Shown: positions 1 through 7,296 of the stretch, in pieces
How the letters are laid out: each line of letters starts with the position of its first letter
Position numbering within the stretch: the stretch's first letter is position 1
Program-made: the position numbers and the translations under genes
Source: Xylanimonas ulmi
GTDB taxonomy: Bacteria > Actinomycetota > Actinomycetes > Actinomycetales > Cellulomonadaceae
DNA: 64,000 bases
NCBI RefSeq assembly: GCF_004216535.1
Contig: NZ_SGWX01000001.1
Location: 3,472,001 to 3,536,000 of the forward strand
Direction of reading: 5' to 3'
Notes under the pieces: model-generated
The model's input: only the letters and a program-made list of their open reading frames with translations
Databases searched by the model: none
Told to the model about the DNA's origin: nothing

Positions 1-500
1 CGCACCCGGCGGTCAAGCGACGCTTCGTCGCGCGCAAGAACCCTGGCCGGTGGCACCGGACGATCGACAAGGTCTACCCGGGCCTGGCCGAGCGTCCGAA
101 GCTGCTTCTCCAGGACATGAAGGCGCAGATCACACCCGTCCTCGAGCCCGGCGGCCTCTACCCGCACCACAACCTGTACTACATCGTCTCGACGGGGTGG
201 GACCTCGAGGTGCTCGGTGGCCTGCTGCTGAGCGAGGTCGCCGAGGCATTCGTCGACGCCTATGGCGTCAAGATGCGCGGGGGGACGCTACGGTTCCAGG
301 CGCAGTACCTCCGCAAGATCCGGGTGCCCCGGCCTGAGGCGATTCCGCCCGAGATCGCGACACAACTGCGGAAGGCGTTCCGAGCGCGAGACCGCGCCGC
401 GGCGACGCGGGCTGCAGAGGCGGCCTACGGCCTGCCCGAGGGAACGATGGCCGCTGTCCGAGGTGTCGGGCCCGGCAGATCACCGTCCTTGTTCGGGTGA
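1..500 (+). CDS. DNA methyltransferase, C-terminal part (cut by window edge)
   Basis: Reading frame 3 is open from the window edge to the TGA at 498-500 and gives about 165 residues with no start in view. The segments GRWHRTIDKVYPGL, KLLLQDMK and GLYPHHNLYYIVS resemble the C-terminal target-recognition part of Eco57I-type class I SAM-dependent N6-adenine methyltransferases. The catalytic NPPY/SAM region would lie upstream of the window. It converges with the putative endonuclease whose stop is 8 bp away, an arrangement common for restriction-modification pairs. Family assignment is inferred from these short motifs; the pairing is inferred from position. Confidence 0.65.
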   Translation, partial: HPAVKRRFVARKNPGRWHRTIDKVYPGLAERPKLLLQDMKAQITPVLEPGGLYPHHNLYYIVSTGWDLEVLGGLLLSEVAEAFVDAYGVKMRGGTLRFQAQYLRKIRVPRPEAIPPEIATQLRKAFRARDRAAATRAAEAAYGLPEGTMAAVRGVGPGRSPSLFG

Positions 501-508
501 CGCCGGGG

Positions 509-1528
509 TCAGTACACGCTGTCGGCGACTTCCCTGATCCGCGCCCGTGCCTCACGGTGCATGGTCACGGGAGTTGCGTCGATGACACGGCGGACCATCG
601 TCCCGAGAAACCGTGAAGGGGACAGCGCGGCCGGGATCTTGTCATGCAGGATCTTCACGGCGGGAAGTGCGGCAAGCACTGCATCGACGTCGGAGCTCGG
701 CTCGCTAGGAACGTCCTCGTCTTCCGGTTCGCTCTCGAGCCCGGCGGACACCAGAGGGTTCTCGGCATCGAGGACGTCGTCATCCGCCGGTGCCTCAACG
801 CTCCCGCCGTACTCGATCATGACTAGGCACGTCGCGTGGTACGCGTCGTCCTCACGGCCGAGCTTCTCCAGGAGATCGATCAGCCACTCCGCCTTGTCGG
901 GCTCTTCGTCGAGGATCGTCGAGCGGAGCCCGAACAGGAAGCCCAGCGCTGCGAGCGGGTGACGGAGCCGAAGGTTCTTCGCGTCGCCATACGACTCCTC
1001 GACACGGTTCGCCGCGTTCTTCCCGAATGACGAGTCCATGCGCTTGGTCGAGATCAGCAACTCAGGCCCGGTCTGCCAGTCCGTCATGATGACGTCGACC
1101 TGCTTGAGGTAGTTCTTCCCGAGGATGCTCGCCGACGACGACGTCACGCCCTGGATCGACGTCTTCGTCGTCAGCAGCCTCGAGATCTCCGCCTGGAGCC
1201 GCTTCGGCGCACCATCCATCAGTTTGGCGACGGGCTGCGGCAGGATCCGTGGGTGCGCGGCGCGCGGCCAGACAGCGTCCTTGCCGAAGCCCGCACGTCG
1301 GAGTTCGTAGCTCAGCCACACATCGAGAGCGAGCGCGGGCACGCCGGTCGTTGTGGCGGCCTTGAGGTACAGAGGCACACCGAGCAGGCGCTCGAGCGTG
1401 TCAAAGTCCGCTGCGTAGGCCAGGAGCCCCTCAGGGTCGATGATCCACGGGTTGCTGTGGGCTCCGTCGAGAGCCGCGTCGGCGACTATGCGATCGAAGT
1501 AGGCCCAGGCTCTGGTCTTCACGCTCAC
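509..1528 (-). CDS. putative restriction endonuclease, PD-(D/E)xK-like
   Basis: A 339-residue protein that I do not recognise at family level. Around residues 144-164 it has a beta-hairpin-like core: D145 in QVDVIMTDW, E156 in PELLIS, and K162 in STKRM. This fits a variant PD-(D/E)xK nuclease active site. The helical segment after it contains NRVEESYGDAKNLRLRHP. The frame is open upstream to a TTG at 1621, but GTG 1528 is preferred because TACGCT (1536-1541 on the minus strand) ends exactly 7 nt before it, the leaderless pattern seen at several genes here. The C-terminal third is acidic and low-complexity. It lies downstream of the HEPN gene and convergent with the methyltransferase, so a restriction role is the best guess. 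Confidence 0.5.
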   Translation of the reverse strand: MSVKTRAWAYFDRIVADAALDGAHSNPWIIDPEGLLAYAADFDTLERLLGVPLYLKAATTTGVPALALDVWLSYELRRAGFGKDAVWPRAAHPRILPQPVAKLMDGAPKRLQAEISRLLTTKTSIQGVTSSSASILGKNYLKQVDVIMTDWQTGPELLISTKRMDSSFGKNAANRVEESYGDAKNLRLRHPLAALGFLFGLRSTILDEEPDKAEWLIDLLEKLGREDDAYHATCLVMIEYGGSVEAPADDDVLDAENPLVSAGLESEPEDEDVPSEPSSDVDAVLAALPAVKILHDKIPAALSPSRFLGTMVRRVIDATPVTMHREARARIREVADSVY

Positions 1529-1630
1529 GCTGGGCAGCGTAGCGGTTGGCACGGCTCCCGATGCTCCGAAACTGTCGGCACGGCCACGTGACGCACATGA
1601 AGTGGCCGACCGTCGAGACAAGCTCGACGA

Positions 1631-2377
1631 CTACGTCGCCGCCGGGCTGTCCGAGGATCGATCAACTCGGTAGCGGCGTTGACGCGCGTAGTCGGCGATT
1701 TCGGACCCGATATGAAGGAGTACAAGCGTCGCATCTTCGATGTATCTGGCAATCTCCTTCGCTGACCGGGACTCGTCATCTCTATGGAACAACTCGTCGA
1801 TCGGCGCATTTGCATGTGCGACGTCGTTTCTGACGCTCGCGAGTTTTGTGATCGATGCATCCGCTGAGGCAGATGGCATCGCGTCGCCACCGATCTCAAG
1901 TAAGGACCATACCCGCCTAAGGTGACTTGGCCTAATGGTCCGACCGTCCAGAGGTGGTTGCGGTCCGCTCGATGTGGGCCCTGGCAGTCGAGCGATCTCC
2001 GTATCAAGTTCGAGGCGGCTCACTTCGAGGCGGCTTGCCCAATGTGAATCGGCATTGCGCGTGTCCGAAAGACTCTGGAACTTCGAGTGTGCGGCGAGTA
2101 CGCGAACTCCAGGCACAAGCCGTCGAACCTCCAGGCGGGCGCCATTAATCTCGTAGGAGAGTCCGACGAGGATCTCGCGAACGAGCCGCTCGAGTTCTGC
2201 CATCGTCGCCACGACAGCTGCCGCGCGCATCTCCTTGCCCAGGAAGTCATCCTCAGCTAGTCCTGGCATCGACCCATCGGTGAAGCGGAGCAGAAACGCC
2301 CGCCATTGGTCCAGTCGGCTTGCGCACTCCTCGGCTAGTTCGACTGCGCGAAGGGCGAGGGGCCTATTCTTCGCCAC
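1631..2377 (-). CDS. HEPN-domain protein (MAE_28990/MAE_18760-like), candidate RNase effector
   Basis: A 248-residue, mostly helical protein. The SVRNDVAHAN segment holds the HEPN RNase motif R-x4-H (R183, H188). The N-terminal helices (ELAEECASRLDQW) and MAELERLVREIL resemble the MAE_28990/MAE_18760 HEPN group. GTG 2377 is chosen over the longer GTG 2437 because GAAGG lies 9 nt upstream and the overlap with the DUF262 gene falls from 74 to 14 nt. That overlap implies translational coupling. HEPN proteins of this type are known partners of DUF262 proteins in defence loci; an abortive RNase role is inference. Base composition is clearly less GC-rich than the flanking chromosome, as expected for acquired DNA. 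Confidence 0.6.
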   Translation of the reverse strand: MAKNRPLALRAVELAEECASRLDQWRAFLLRFTDGSMPGLAEDDFLGKEMRAAAVVATMAELERLVREILVGLSYEINGARLEVRRLVPGVRVLAAHSKFQSLSDTRNADSHWASRLEVSRLELDTEIARLPGPTSSGPQPPLDGRTIRPSHLRRVWSLLEIGGDAMPSASADASITKLASVRNDVAHANAPIDELFHRDDESRSAKEIARYIEDATLVLLHIGSEIADYARQRRYRVDRSSDSPAAT

Positions 2378-3422
2378 CGAGGAGTACCTTCGCGCGAGCA
2401 ATTCTTCGGCGCAGCATCGAACGGGTGTTTGTGCCACCGGTGCTCGAGTCGACGAGCTCGCTATCGTTTAACCAGTCTTGATCTGGCGTAACGAGAGGGA
2501 CGCCTGCCTCGATCAACTCACCAACCGCAACTGCGCAGGCCTCGAACTGCACCAGAGGTGTGACGTGGGTGTTTCGGCGGAGGAAGGGGCCTTGAATTAT
2601 GGAAGCGAGATGCTTCATGGTGTCTGCGAAAAGGCGACCCTCGTCCGCGTATGCGAAACTCTTTGATGATTTCTCGACATACGAGTTTAGGAAGTCTGTG
2701 ACAGCGCCTTGGAAGTTCTCCCGGTAGTTCTTGTATGCGAAGAACTTCAGTGCCTGCTCCGCTGCCGTGCCGTCGCTCTTGTTTGCCTCTTGGAGTTTCA
2801 GCAAGCTTGCGAAGTTGGGGTCAGATACCAATCCTTCGAGGAAGTCGATGAAGTCGCCGCGGAACACGGCTGAGCGGACTTCTTGAGGCGACAGCGAGAT
2901 GGCGCCAGAGTTCAACCGTTCGAAGAGATCGAAGCGAACCTCCTTGTCGCTCTTGTCTGTGAGTGAGATGACTTGCAGGGGCTGGCGGCCGAAGTAGCGC
3001 TGGATCGACACCGGCATGTCGCCGAACGCGACGCCATTGAGTTGCGAGAGCTTATCTAGGCCTTCGAGAATGAGTGGAGTCTCTCGCCGGATCGCCTTGA
3101 GGTGCGCTTCATCCTCTGCGAGGAACATGATGAGTGTCGAGATGCGTTGGAGGCCATCGACGACCTCCCACTGAAAGTTATCATTTGTGGCGACGAACAC
3201 GGGCGGAATTGGGAGTCCTAGGAAGACGGATTCGACGAACGTCGAGGCGACGGCTGCAGACCACCTGTACTTCCGTTGGTACGACGGCGCGATGCTAAGC
3301 TCGCCGTCGGCGAACATCCGCACAAGCTCGCGGACCGAAAAGCTGACGCTTGACACGTCGACCTTCTTGCGTTCCTTGGTGAGCTGTGCTTCAAGTGCTT
3401 CGTAGTCAACGGTCGCTACCAC
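2364..3422 (-). CDS. DUF262 (ParB/Srx-fold, GmrSD N-terminal-like) protein
   Basis: This 352-residue protein has the hallmark DUF262 motifs: YQRKYRW at residues 48-54, DGLQR at 89-93 and FERLNSG at 167-173. DUF262 is related to ParB-type NTPase/nuclease folds, and in GmrSD and BrxU it recognises or cleaves modified DNA. The C-terminal DUF1524 HNH half of GmrSD is absent, so effector activity may come from the overlapping HEPN gene. The start GTG at 3422 has AGGA 7 nt upstream. It is the first gene of a minus-strand operon DUF262-HEPN, probably followed by the putative endonuclease. The AT-richer codon use suggests transfer. The exact biochemical role is unknown. Confidence 0.75.
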   Translation of the reverse strand: MVATVDYEALEAQLTKERKKVDVSSVSFSVRELVRMFADGELSIAPSYQRKYRWSAAVASTFVESVFLGLPIPPVFVATNDNFQWEVVDGLQRISTLIMFLAEDEAHLKAIRRETPLILEGLDKLSQLNGVAFGDMPVSIQRYFGRQPLQVISLTDKSDKEVRFDLFERLNSGAISLSPQEVRSAVFRGDFIDFLEGLVSDPNFASLLKLQEANKSDGTAAEQALKFFAYKNYRENFQGAVTDFLNSYVEKSSKSFAYADEGRLFADTMKHLASIIQGPFLRRNTHVTPLVQFEACAVAVGELIEAGVPLVTPDQDWLNDSELVDSSTGGTNTRSMLRRRIARAKVLLGGEE

Positions 3423-3785
3423 GGCCCGATCCTATGGGTCAGACAGACGGGTTCGCGCGACAAGCGTCGCCCGGCGAGTTGACGCTGTTGGGCGCGGAAC
3501 GCGGCGAAACGGGCCGCGGCGCCGTCCGCGGATCTCGTGAGGACTTTCCCTACTGACTCAAGCGCGCGGCTTCGCCGCGCGGGCCGGGCCTCCCGGGGCA
3601 CCACGTTCCGGGGCCCCGCGCTCCGGCGCTTCGCGCCTCCGCGCACCCCGCCCGGCCGGCCCGGCGCACGACAAGCGCGCCGATTCCGACTGTCCCCGAG
3701 GCCGCGTCGGATCGTTGCAGCTTCCGGCAGTGTCTGCGTTGGTCGTCGCACGGCTCGCCCCGTCGAGCTCGTCCACCCCCTGGGG
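3423..3785. other. GC-hairpin-rich intergenic region, no gene seen
   Basis: No convincing reading frame. The stretch contains several short perfect hairpins with TTC loops, for example CGCGCGGC-TTC-GCCGCGCG at 3563-3581 and GGCGC-TTC-GCGCC at 3625-3637. These would fold on either strand and insulate the two divergent defence transcription units. Confidence 0.5.
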
Positions 3786-3786
3786 A

Positions 3787-3852
3787 CACGTACCGCTCCA
3801 GTGTGACACGTACTGTTGACACAACGCACGTACCCCTATATCATTGCACGTA
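3787..3852 (+). repeat. four CACGTA repeats at exact 20-bp spacing (operator array)
   Basis: CACGTA occurs at 3787, 3807, 3827 and 3847, each start exactly 20 bp after the previous one. That places the repeats on the same face of the helix roughly two turns apart. The array surrounds a good promoter (TTGACA 3816-3821, TATCAT 3839-3844). The flanks of each copy are otherwise different, so this is not a simple tandem duplication. Function as an operator is inferred. Confidence 0.8.
3816..3844 (+). promoter_or_regulatory. sigma-70-type promoter of the DndB-like gene
   Basis: TTGACA at 3816-3821 and TATCAT at 3839-3844 are separated by 17 bp. This gives a leader of about 45 nt before the AGGAGG-preceded ATG at 3897. 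The third CACGTA repeat lies in the spacer and the fourth just downstream of the -10, which suits repression. Confidence 0.7.
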
Positions 3853-3896
3853 TGAGCCTGCCCGGTGGGGGTGAGTCTCGATCACAGGAGGACGAC

Positions 3897-5021
3897 ATGA
3901 GCACGTATAGGGGTGAGCCGGTCGCCGAGATCGTGCACCTGCGCGAGGTGGACGATGCTGGCGCCAAGCACTTCGAGGGCATTTTCACTGGCGATTGGTT
4001 TGACGAGGCCGAGCGGACGGGCCTTCTTCAGCTCAAGGGCAACATCCGTCCTGACTGGCAGACCGGCAGGATGGGCGCGAAGACCAAGCGCAAGGTCGAG
4101 CGATGGACCGAGGAGCTGCTCGCGAACAACGCGGTCATGGGGAATCTGAGCGTTCGGTTGGATCCGAGCTCTGCCGTCTACGAGGTCGAGCGGGACGAGG
4201 ACGGTGACTACACGATCAAGATCTACGAGGGCGCACTCGACACGGGCGTCGACTCGCAGTCCCGCATCACGAGCATCCTCATGGCTCGACGGAACGAGCT
4301 CGGTACGTTTCGCGGGAGCACGACGTTCGCCACGCGGATCTGGATCGCCGGAGAAGAGCTCGCTGCGAGAGTTGGATCGGACTACAACACCCGCGGTGAC
4401 AAGGTGAACGACACCGCGGCGAAGTTTGCTTACCAGGACAACGCTGAGAAGCGCATTGCGCGAACCCTGCTCCAGGACAGCGTCCACCTCGGTATCGACA
4501 ATGTCGAGGTTCTGAAGAACACGGTCTCCGCCTCCAGCTCCAAGCTGGTGGCTTTCAACACCCTGACCCAGGCGATGGAGAGCTACTGGCAGGGCGACCC
4601 CGTGAACCCGGCCGAGGAAGCAATGCAGGCCGCGTTCCTGGTCAAGTTCTGGGACGGTCTCGTCGGCTTCCGCCGCGAGTTTGGGAGGCTCGGCAAGGCT
4701 GAGCGCCAGGCGCTTCGCGGAGCCTCCATGGCCGGAACCGCCCTCTCGGTCCATGGCGTGATTGCCGTCGCCAACGCCATCTACACGCAGGGGCTGGACC
4801 CGCAGCAGGTGCTTGCGCCTCTGGCCGAACCCGTCTATCACGGCGGCAAGGGCCTGGACTACTTCTCGTACGAGAACCCTGTCTGGACCAAGATCGGAGC
4901 GCTTGTTCCGGCCACTGACAAGGGCGGGCAGGACCGCCTCACGCTCCGTATGAGCTTCCAGACGCGCAAGGCCGTGGCGGACGAGCTCATGCGACGCGTC
5001 GGTCTCATGCCCGAGGCGTGA
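3897..5021 (+). CDS. DndB/DGQHR-like protein
   Basis: A 374-residue protein. Its layout resembles DndB/DGQHR-domain proteins: an N-terminal beta-rich region, then TGVDSQSRITSI where DndB-type proteins carry DGQHR (here DSQSR, residues 119-123), then helices ending in QTRKAVADELMRRVGL. The degenerate motif means catalytic or binding function may differ. DndB is the transcriptional regulator of phosphorothioation (dnd) loci, but no dndCDE is in view. ATG 3897 is chosen because AGGAGG at 3886-3891 is ideally placed; the frame is open further upstream. It is transcribed divergently from the DUF262 operon. It may regulate itself through the CACGTA array, which is inference. Confidence 0.5.
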   Translation: MSTYRGEPVAEIVHLREVDDAGAKHFEGIFTGDWFDEAERTGLLQLKGNIRPDWQTGRMGAKTKRKVERWTEELLANNAVMGNLSVRLDPSSAVYEVERDEDGDYTIKIYEGALDTGVDSQSRITSILMARRNELGTFRGSTTFATRIWIAGEELAARVGSDYNTRGDKVNDTAAKFAYQDNAEKRIARTLLQDSVHLGIDNVEVLKNTVSASSSKLVAFNTLTQAMESYWQGDPVNPAEEAMQAAFLVKFWDGLVGFRREFGRLGKAERQALRGASMAGTALSVHGVIAVANAIYTQGLDPQQVLAPLAEPVYHGGKGLDYFSYENPVWTKIGALVPATDKGGQDRLTLRMSFQTRKAVADELMRRVGLMPEA

Positions 5022-5114
5022 AACGGTGGTCGGCCGGGTGCCCACTCGTCGGAAGGCTTGTGAGTGGCGCACCTGCGCTGGCCGCCTGCACCATCTCGCG
5101 TCCTGGCGCCGTAC

Positions 5115-5235
5115 CAATACCCGAGCATCCGGCTGACTCCGGCAACCATCAAGGGCGCTTACGGCGTCGCGATGCGATGGGCGAAGCCCACCCTTGACCC
5201 TGACCTTCGTCAGTCTCTTGTGCTCCGCTATCGGT
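5115..5235. repeat. diverged direct repeat, copy 1
   Basis: About 120 bp with clear but imperfect similarity to 5632-5753. Shared blocks include CCGAGCATC-GGC-GACTCCG, ACGGCGTCGC, GCGATGGGC, CCCTTGAC and GTGCTCCGCTA in the same order. The copies flank the decayed toxin-antitoxin-like remnant. Confidence 0.65.
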
Positions 5236-5297
5236 GCGGCGCCTCCGAGTGTCCCCACCTCCGGAGTGCGACAGAGGAGTCACGTAGGCGACGCGCA

Positions 5298-5570
5298 TCA
5301 GTGACCGCCCTTGCCCCACTCGACGAGCTCGTCGACCTCAGCAGACGTGTACGCGTGCGCGTTCGCGGCGGCCGCTCCGTCGCCCGACGGAATCGGCTCC
5401 TGGGCGGCCTGGACGAGGCCGCGGGCGACCAAGGCTGCCAGTGGATCCGCAGGTTCGGTCCCAGCGACAAGGGTCCACCGGTCGTTGACCGCGACGGTGC
5501 CTTCTTAGTCTGCCAGCGCCAGAGCCTCCGCCGTGAGTCGTGACAGGAATTGCCGGGTGATGGTCCTCAT
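5298..5570 (-). pseudogene. antitoxin-like gene interrupted by an in-frame TAA, with toxin start remnant
   Basis: From ATG 5570 (AGGACG 8 nt upstream) the frame reads MRTITRQFLSRLTAEALALAD and then meets TAA at 5505-5507. It continues in the same frame as EGTVAVNDRWTLVAGTEP... to VDELVEWGKGGH and a TGA at 5298-5300. Without the stop this is one protein of about 90 residues. Its TGA overlaps a following ATG (5296-5298) as TGATG, the coupling typical of type II toxin-antitoxin pairs. The second frame begins MRVAYVTPLS, reminiscent of a VapC start, but decays within about 40 codons. Assignment as a TA pair rests on size, overlap and position only. Confidence 0.45.
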
Positions 5571-5631
5571 GTCTGACGTCCTATCGTCAATGCCTGACGT
5601 ATGAGCATCGACGTGCGTCCGGCCCCGCATC

Positions 5632-5753
5632 GACAGCCGAGCATCTGGCCGACTCCGACCCGCGTCACGGGTGCCGACGGCGTCGCTGCGCGCGATGGGC
5701 CGCGCCCGCCCTTGACGCGGTCAACCGCCAGCGTCCCGTGCTCCGCTACGGGT
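5632..5753. repeat. diverged direct repeat, copy 2
   Basis: Partner of 5115-5235, offset about 517 bp. It also carries the blocks CCGAGCATC, GACTCCG, CCCTTGAC and GTGCTCCGCTA. It lies just upstream of the putative antitoxin-like start on the minus strand. Confidence 0.65.
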
Positions 5754-5852
5754 ACCCCGGCCAGCGTTCCCCGCAGATGAGTCTCGGGTGGCCGGATGGT
5801 CCACAGGTGCGCGACGTGAGTCGCACCCAGCCCTGGACCGAGGAGGACTGTG

Positions 5853-6191
5853 ATGACCCGTTACCTGATCTCGTTCGACGACGGAGCGATGACCGTCTCT
5901 GGCGAGGACCTGGCTGCGGCGGGCGTGGCCTCGCACGCGGTGGTCCGCGCCGCCCAGGCTGCGGGCGTCTGGGTCTTCGGCGGCAGGCTCCAGCGGCAGC
6001 GGGCCACCGTGGTCTCGGCCGACGGGACGGTGGTCGACGGGCCGTTCCCCGAGACCAAGGCCGTGGTCGGCGGCTTCTGCGTCCTCGACGTGCCCACGCG
6101 CGCCGACGCGGAGGCGTGGGCGGTCCAGTTCGCGTGGGCGTGCCGCTGTGACCAGGAAGTCCGCGAGATCATGGACGACCCCGACGTCTGA
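5853..6191 (+). CDS. YCII/DGPF-domain protein
   Basis: A 112-residue protein with the YCII-related (DGPF) signature DGPFPETKAVVGGF in its middle and a ferredoxin-like alpha/beta layout. The ATG at 5853 is preferred over the GTG immediately before it because AGGAGG (5841-5846) is then 6 nt away. DGPF proteins often sit beside ECF sigma factors as accessory proteins. No sigma factor is present here, so the role is open; no enzymatic function is established. It converges with the SGNH hydrolase gene across 37 bp. Confidence 0.75.
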   Translation: MTRYLISFDDGAMTVSGEDLAAAGVASHAVVRAAQAAGVWVFGGRLQRQRATVVSADGTVVDGPFPETKAVVGGFCVLDVPTRADAEAWAVQFAWACRCDQEVREIMDDPDV

Positions 6192-6228
6192 GTCCGTCGA
6201 GCGCACCCTGGGCGAATGACGCCGCCCG

Positions 6229-7296
6229 CTACGCCGCCCGCGGCGTGCGCGGCTCGGTCTCGACGGTGGCCGTCAGCGATGGCGACGCGTCGGGGGAGCG
6301 GCCGCGGACGTCGTCGGCGAGCGCGCGCAGCAGACCTGGCGCGAAGTCGCGCCCGCGCCGCACACACCAGGGGATCCCCGCCACGATGAGCCACGCGAGC
6401 CGGGCGCGGACGGGTGCCGGTGGCGGCGCCGACGGCAGCGAGGCGACCAGGGCCGCGAGGGTGTCGGGGCCTGGCGGCGACGCCTGGGTGCGGCCCGGCG
6501 GCACGACGACGGCGGGCCGCACGCCCGGGATGTCGAGCACCCCGGCGCGACCCAGCGTGATCGCCGCCAGCGCCGCGAGCCGCCGGTGCGCGGCTGCGGA
6601 CGGGTGCACGCGGTCCGAGTGCCACGCGGTGTGGCCGAGGTCGCGCGCGGCCGCCTGGATGTCGACGACGACGACGGCGCCCTGGCGCGGGCGTTGACCG
6701 TCGCGGCCGCGTCTCGCCGCCGCCACCTGCTCGACGGTGCGCGGACGCGCGGCGAGCGCGACGGCGTCGACCGTGGCGTTGACGGCCGCGACCCGGGCGC
6801 GCATGACGCGGCGCACGCGCGTGGGCATGAGCTCGAACAGGCCGATCGCGGGCAGGCGGGCGAGCACGACCGAGCAGCCGCAGTCGCGCAGCGCGGTGAC
6901 GGCGGTCGACAGGTCGCGCGCGACGTCGTACGCCGAAAAGTCGGAGCGCAGCACGTCGTTGCCGCCGATGACGAGCGTGGCGACGTCGGGCAGCAGGTCG
7001 AGCGCGTGGGGGAGCTGCTCGGTGACCACGTGCTGGGCGCGGGCGCCGTTGCGGGCGAGGTTGACGAACTGAGACGCGCCGGCCAGGTGCGCGAGGTGCG
7101 CGGCCCAGCCCGCGCCGTGCGGGGCGTCGCCGCCCGTGGCGTCGCCGACGCCCGCGCTGATCGAGTCGCCCAGAGCGACAATGCGCGGGCCCTGCGCGCC
7201 CCGCCGCGCGCCCGCCGCGCCCAGCCCGCCCGGCTCGCCCGGCCCGGCCGGCTCGCCCGGCCCGGCCGGCCCTCCGGACGGCGGGGCCATGGTCAC
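6229..7296 (-). CDS. SGNH/GDSL-family hydrolase
   Basis: A 355-residue predicted esterase or lipase. Block I GDSISAGVG carries the nucleophile serine, NLARNGA and IGGNDV are blocks II and III, and DRVHPSAAAH carries the Asp/His pair. A Gly/Pro-rich stretch of about 25 residues precedes the domain, and about 100 extra C-terminal residues follow the catalytic core. No signal peptide is evident. GTG 7296 overlaps the TGA of the upstream glycosyltransferase (GTGA), with GGAGG at 7304-7308, so it is translationally coupled as third gene of a glycosyltransferase operon. Substrate unknown; a role in deacylating a glycolipid or polysaccharide is inference. Confidence 0.8.
   Translation of the reverse strand: MTMAPPSGGPAGPGEPAGPGEPGGLGAAGARRGAQGPRIVALGDSISAGVGDATGGDAPHGAGWAAHLAHLAGASQFVNLARNGARAQHVVTEQLPHALDLLPDVATLVIGGNDVLRSDFSAYDVARDLSTAVTALRDCGCSVVLARLPAIGLFELMPTRVRRVMRARVAAVNATVDAVALAARPRTVEQVAAARRGRDGQRPRQGAVVVVDIQAAARDLGHTAWHSDRVHPSAAAHRRLAALAAITLGRAGVLDIPGVRPAVVVPPGRTQASPPGPDTLAALVASLPSAPPPAPVRARLAWLIVAGIPWCVRRGRDFAPGLLRALADDVRGRSPDASPSLTATVETEPRTPRAA

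Larger units (their letters stand above)
5022..5852. other. decayed region between island and core chromosome
   Basis: There is no intact gene across about 830 bp. It contains two diverged direct repeats and, between them on the minus strand, the remnants of a two-gene toxin-antitoxin-like unit. The remainder shows no recognisable signal apart from the ribosome binding site of the following gene. Confidence 0.6.

Noticed and set aside
1529-1621. N-terminal extension of the putative endonuclease from TTG 1621
   Set aside because: The added 31 residues are Ser/Arg-rich without structure. A better leaderless GTG at 1528 has a -10 at the usual distance.
3550-3824. Several overlapping frames in the 3.4-3.8 kb gap
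   Set aside because: All are produced by hairpin-rich GC sequence, lack starts with ribosome binding sites and have Arg/Gly/Pro-rich nonsense translations.
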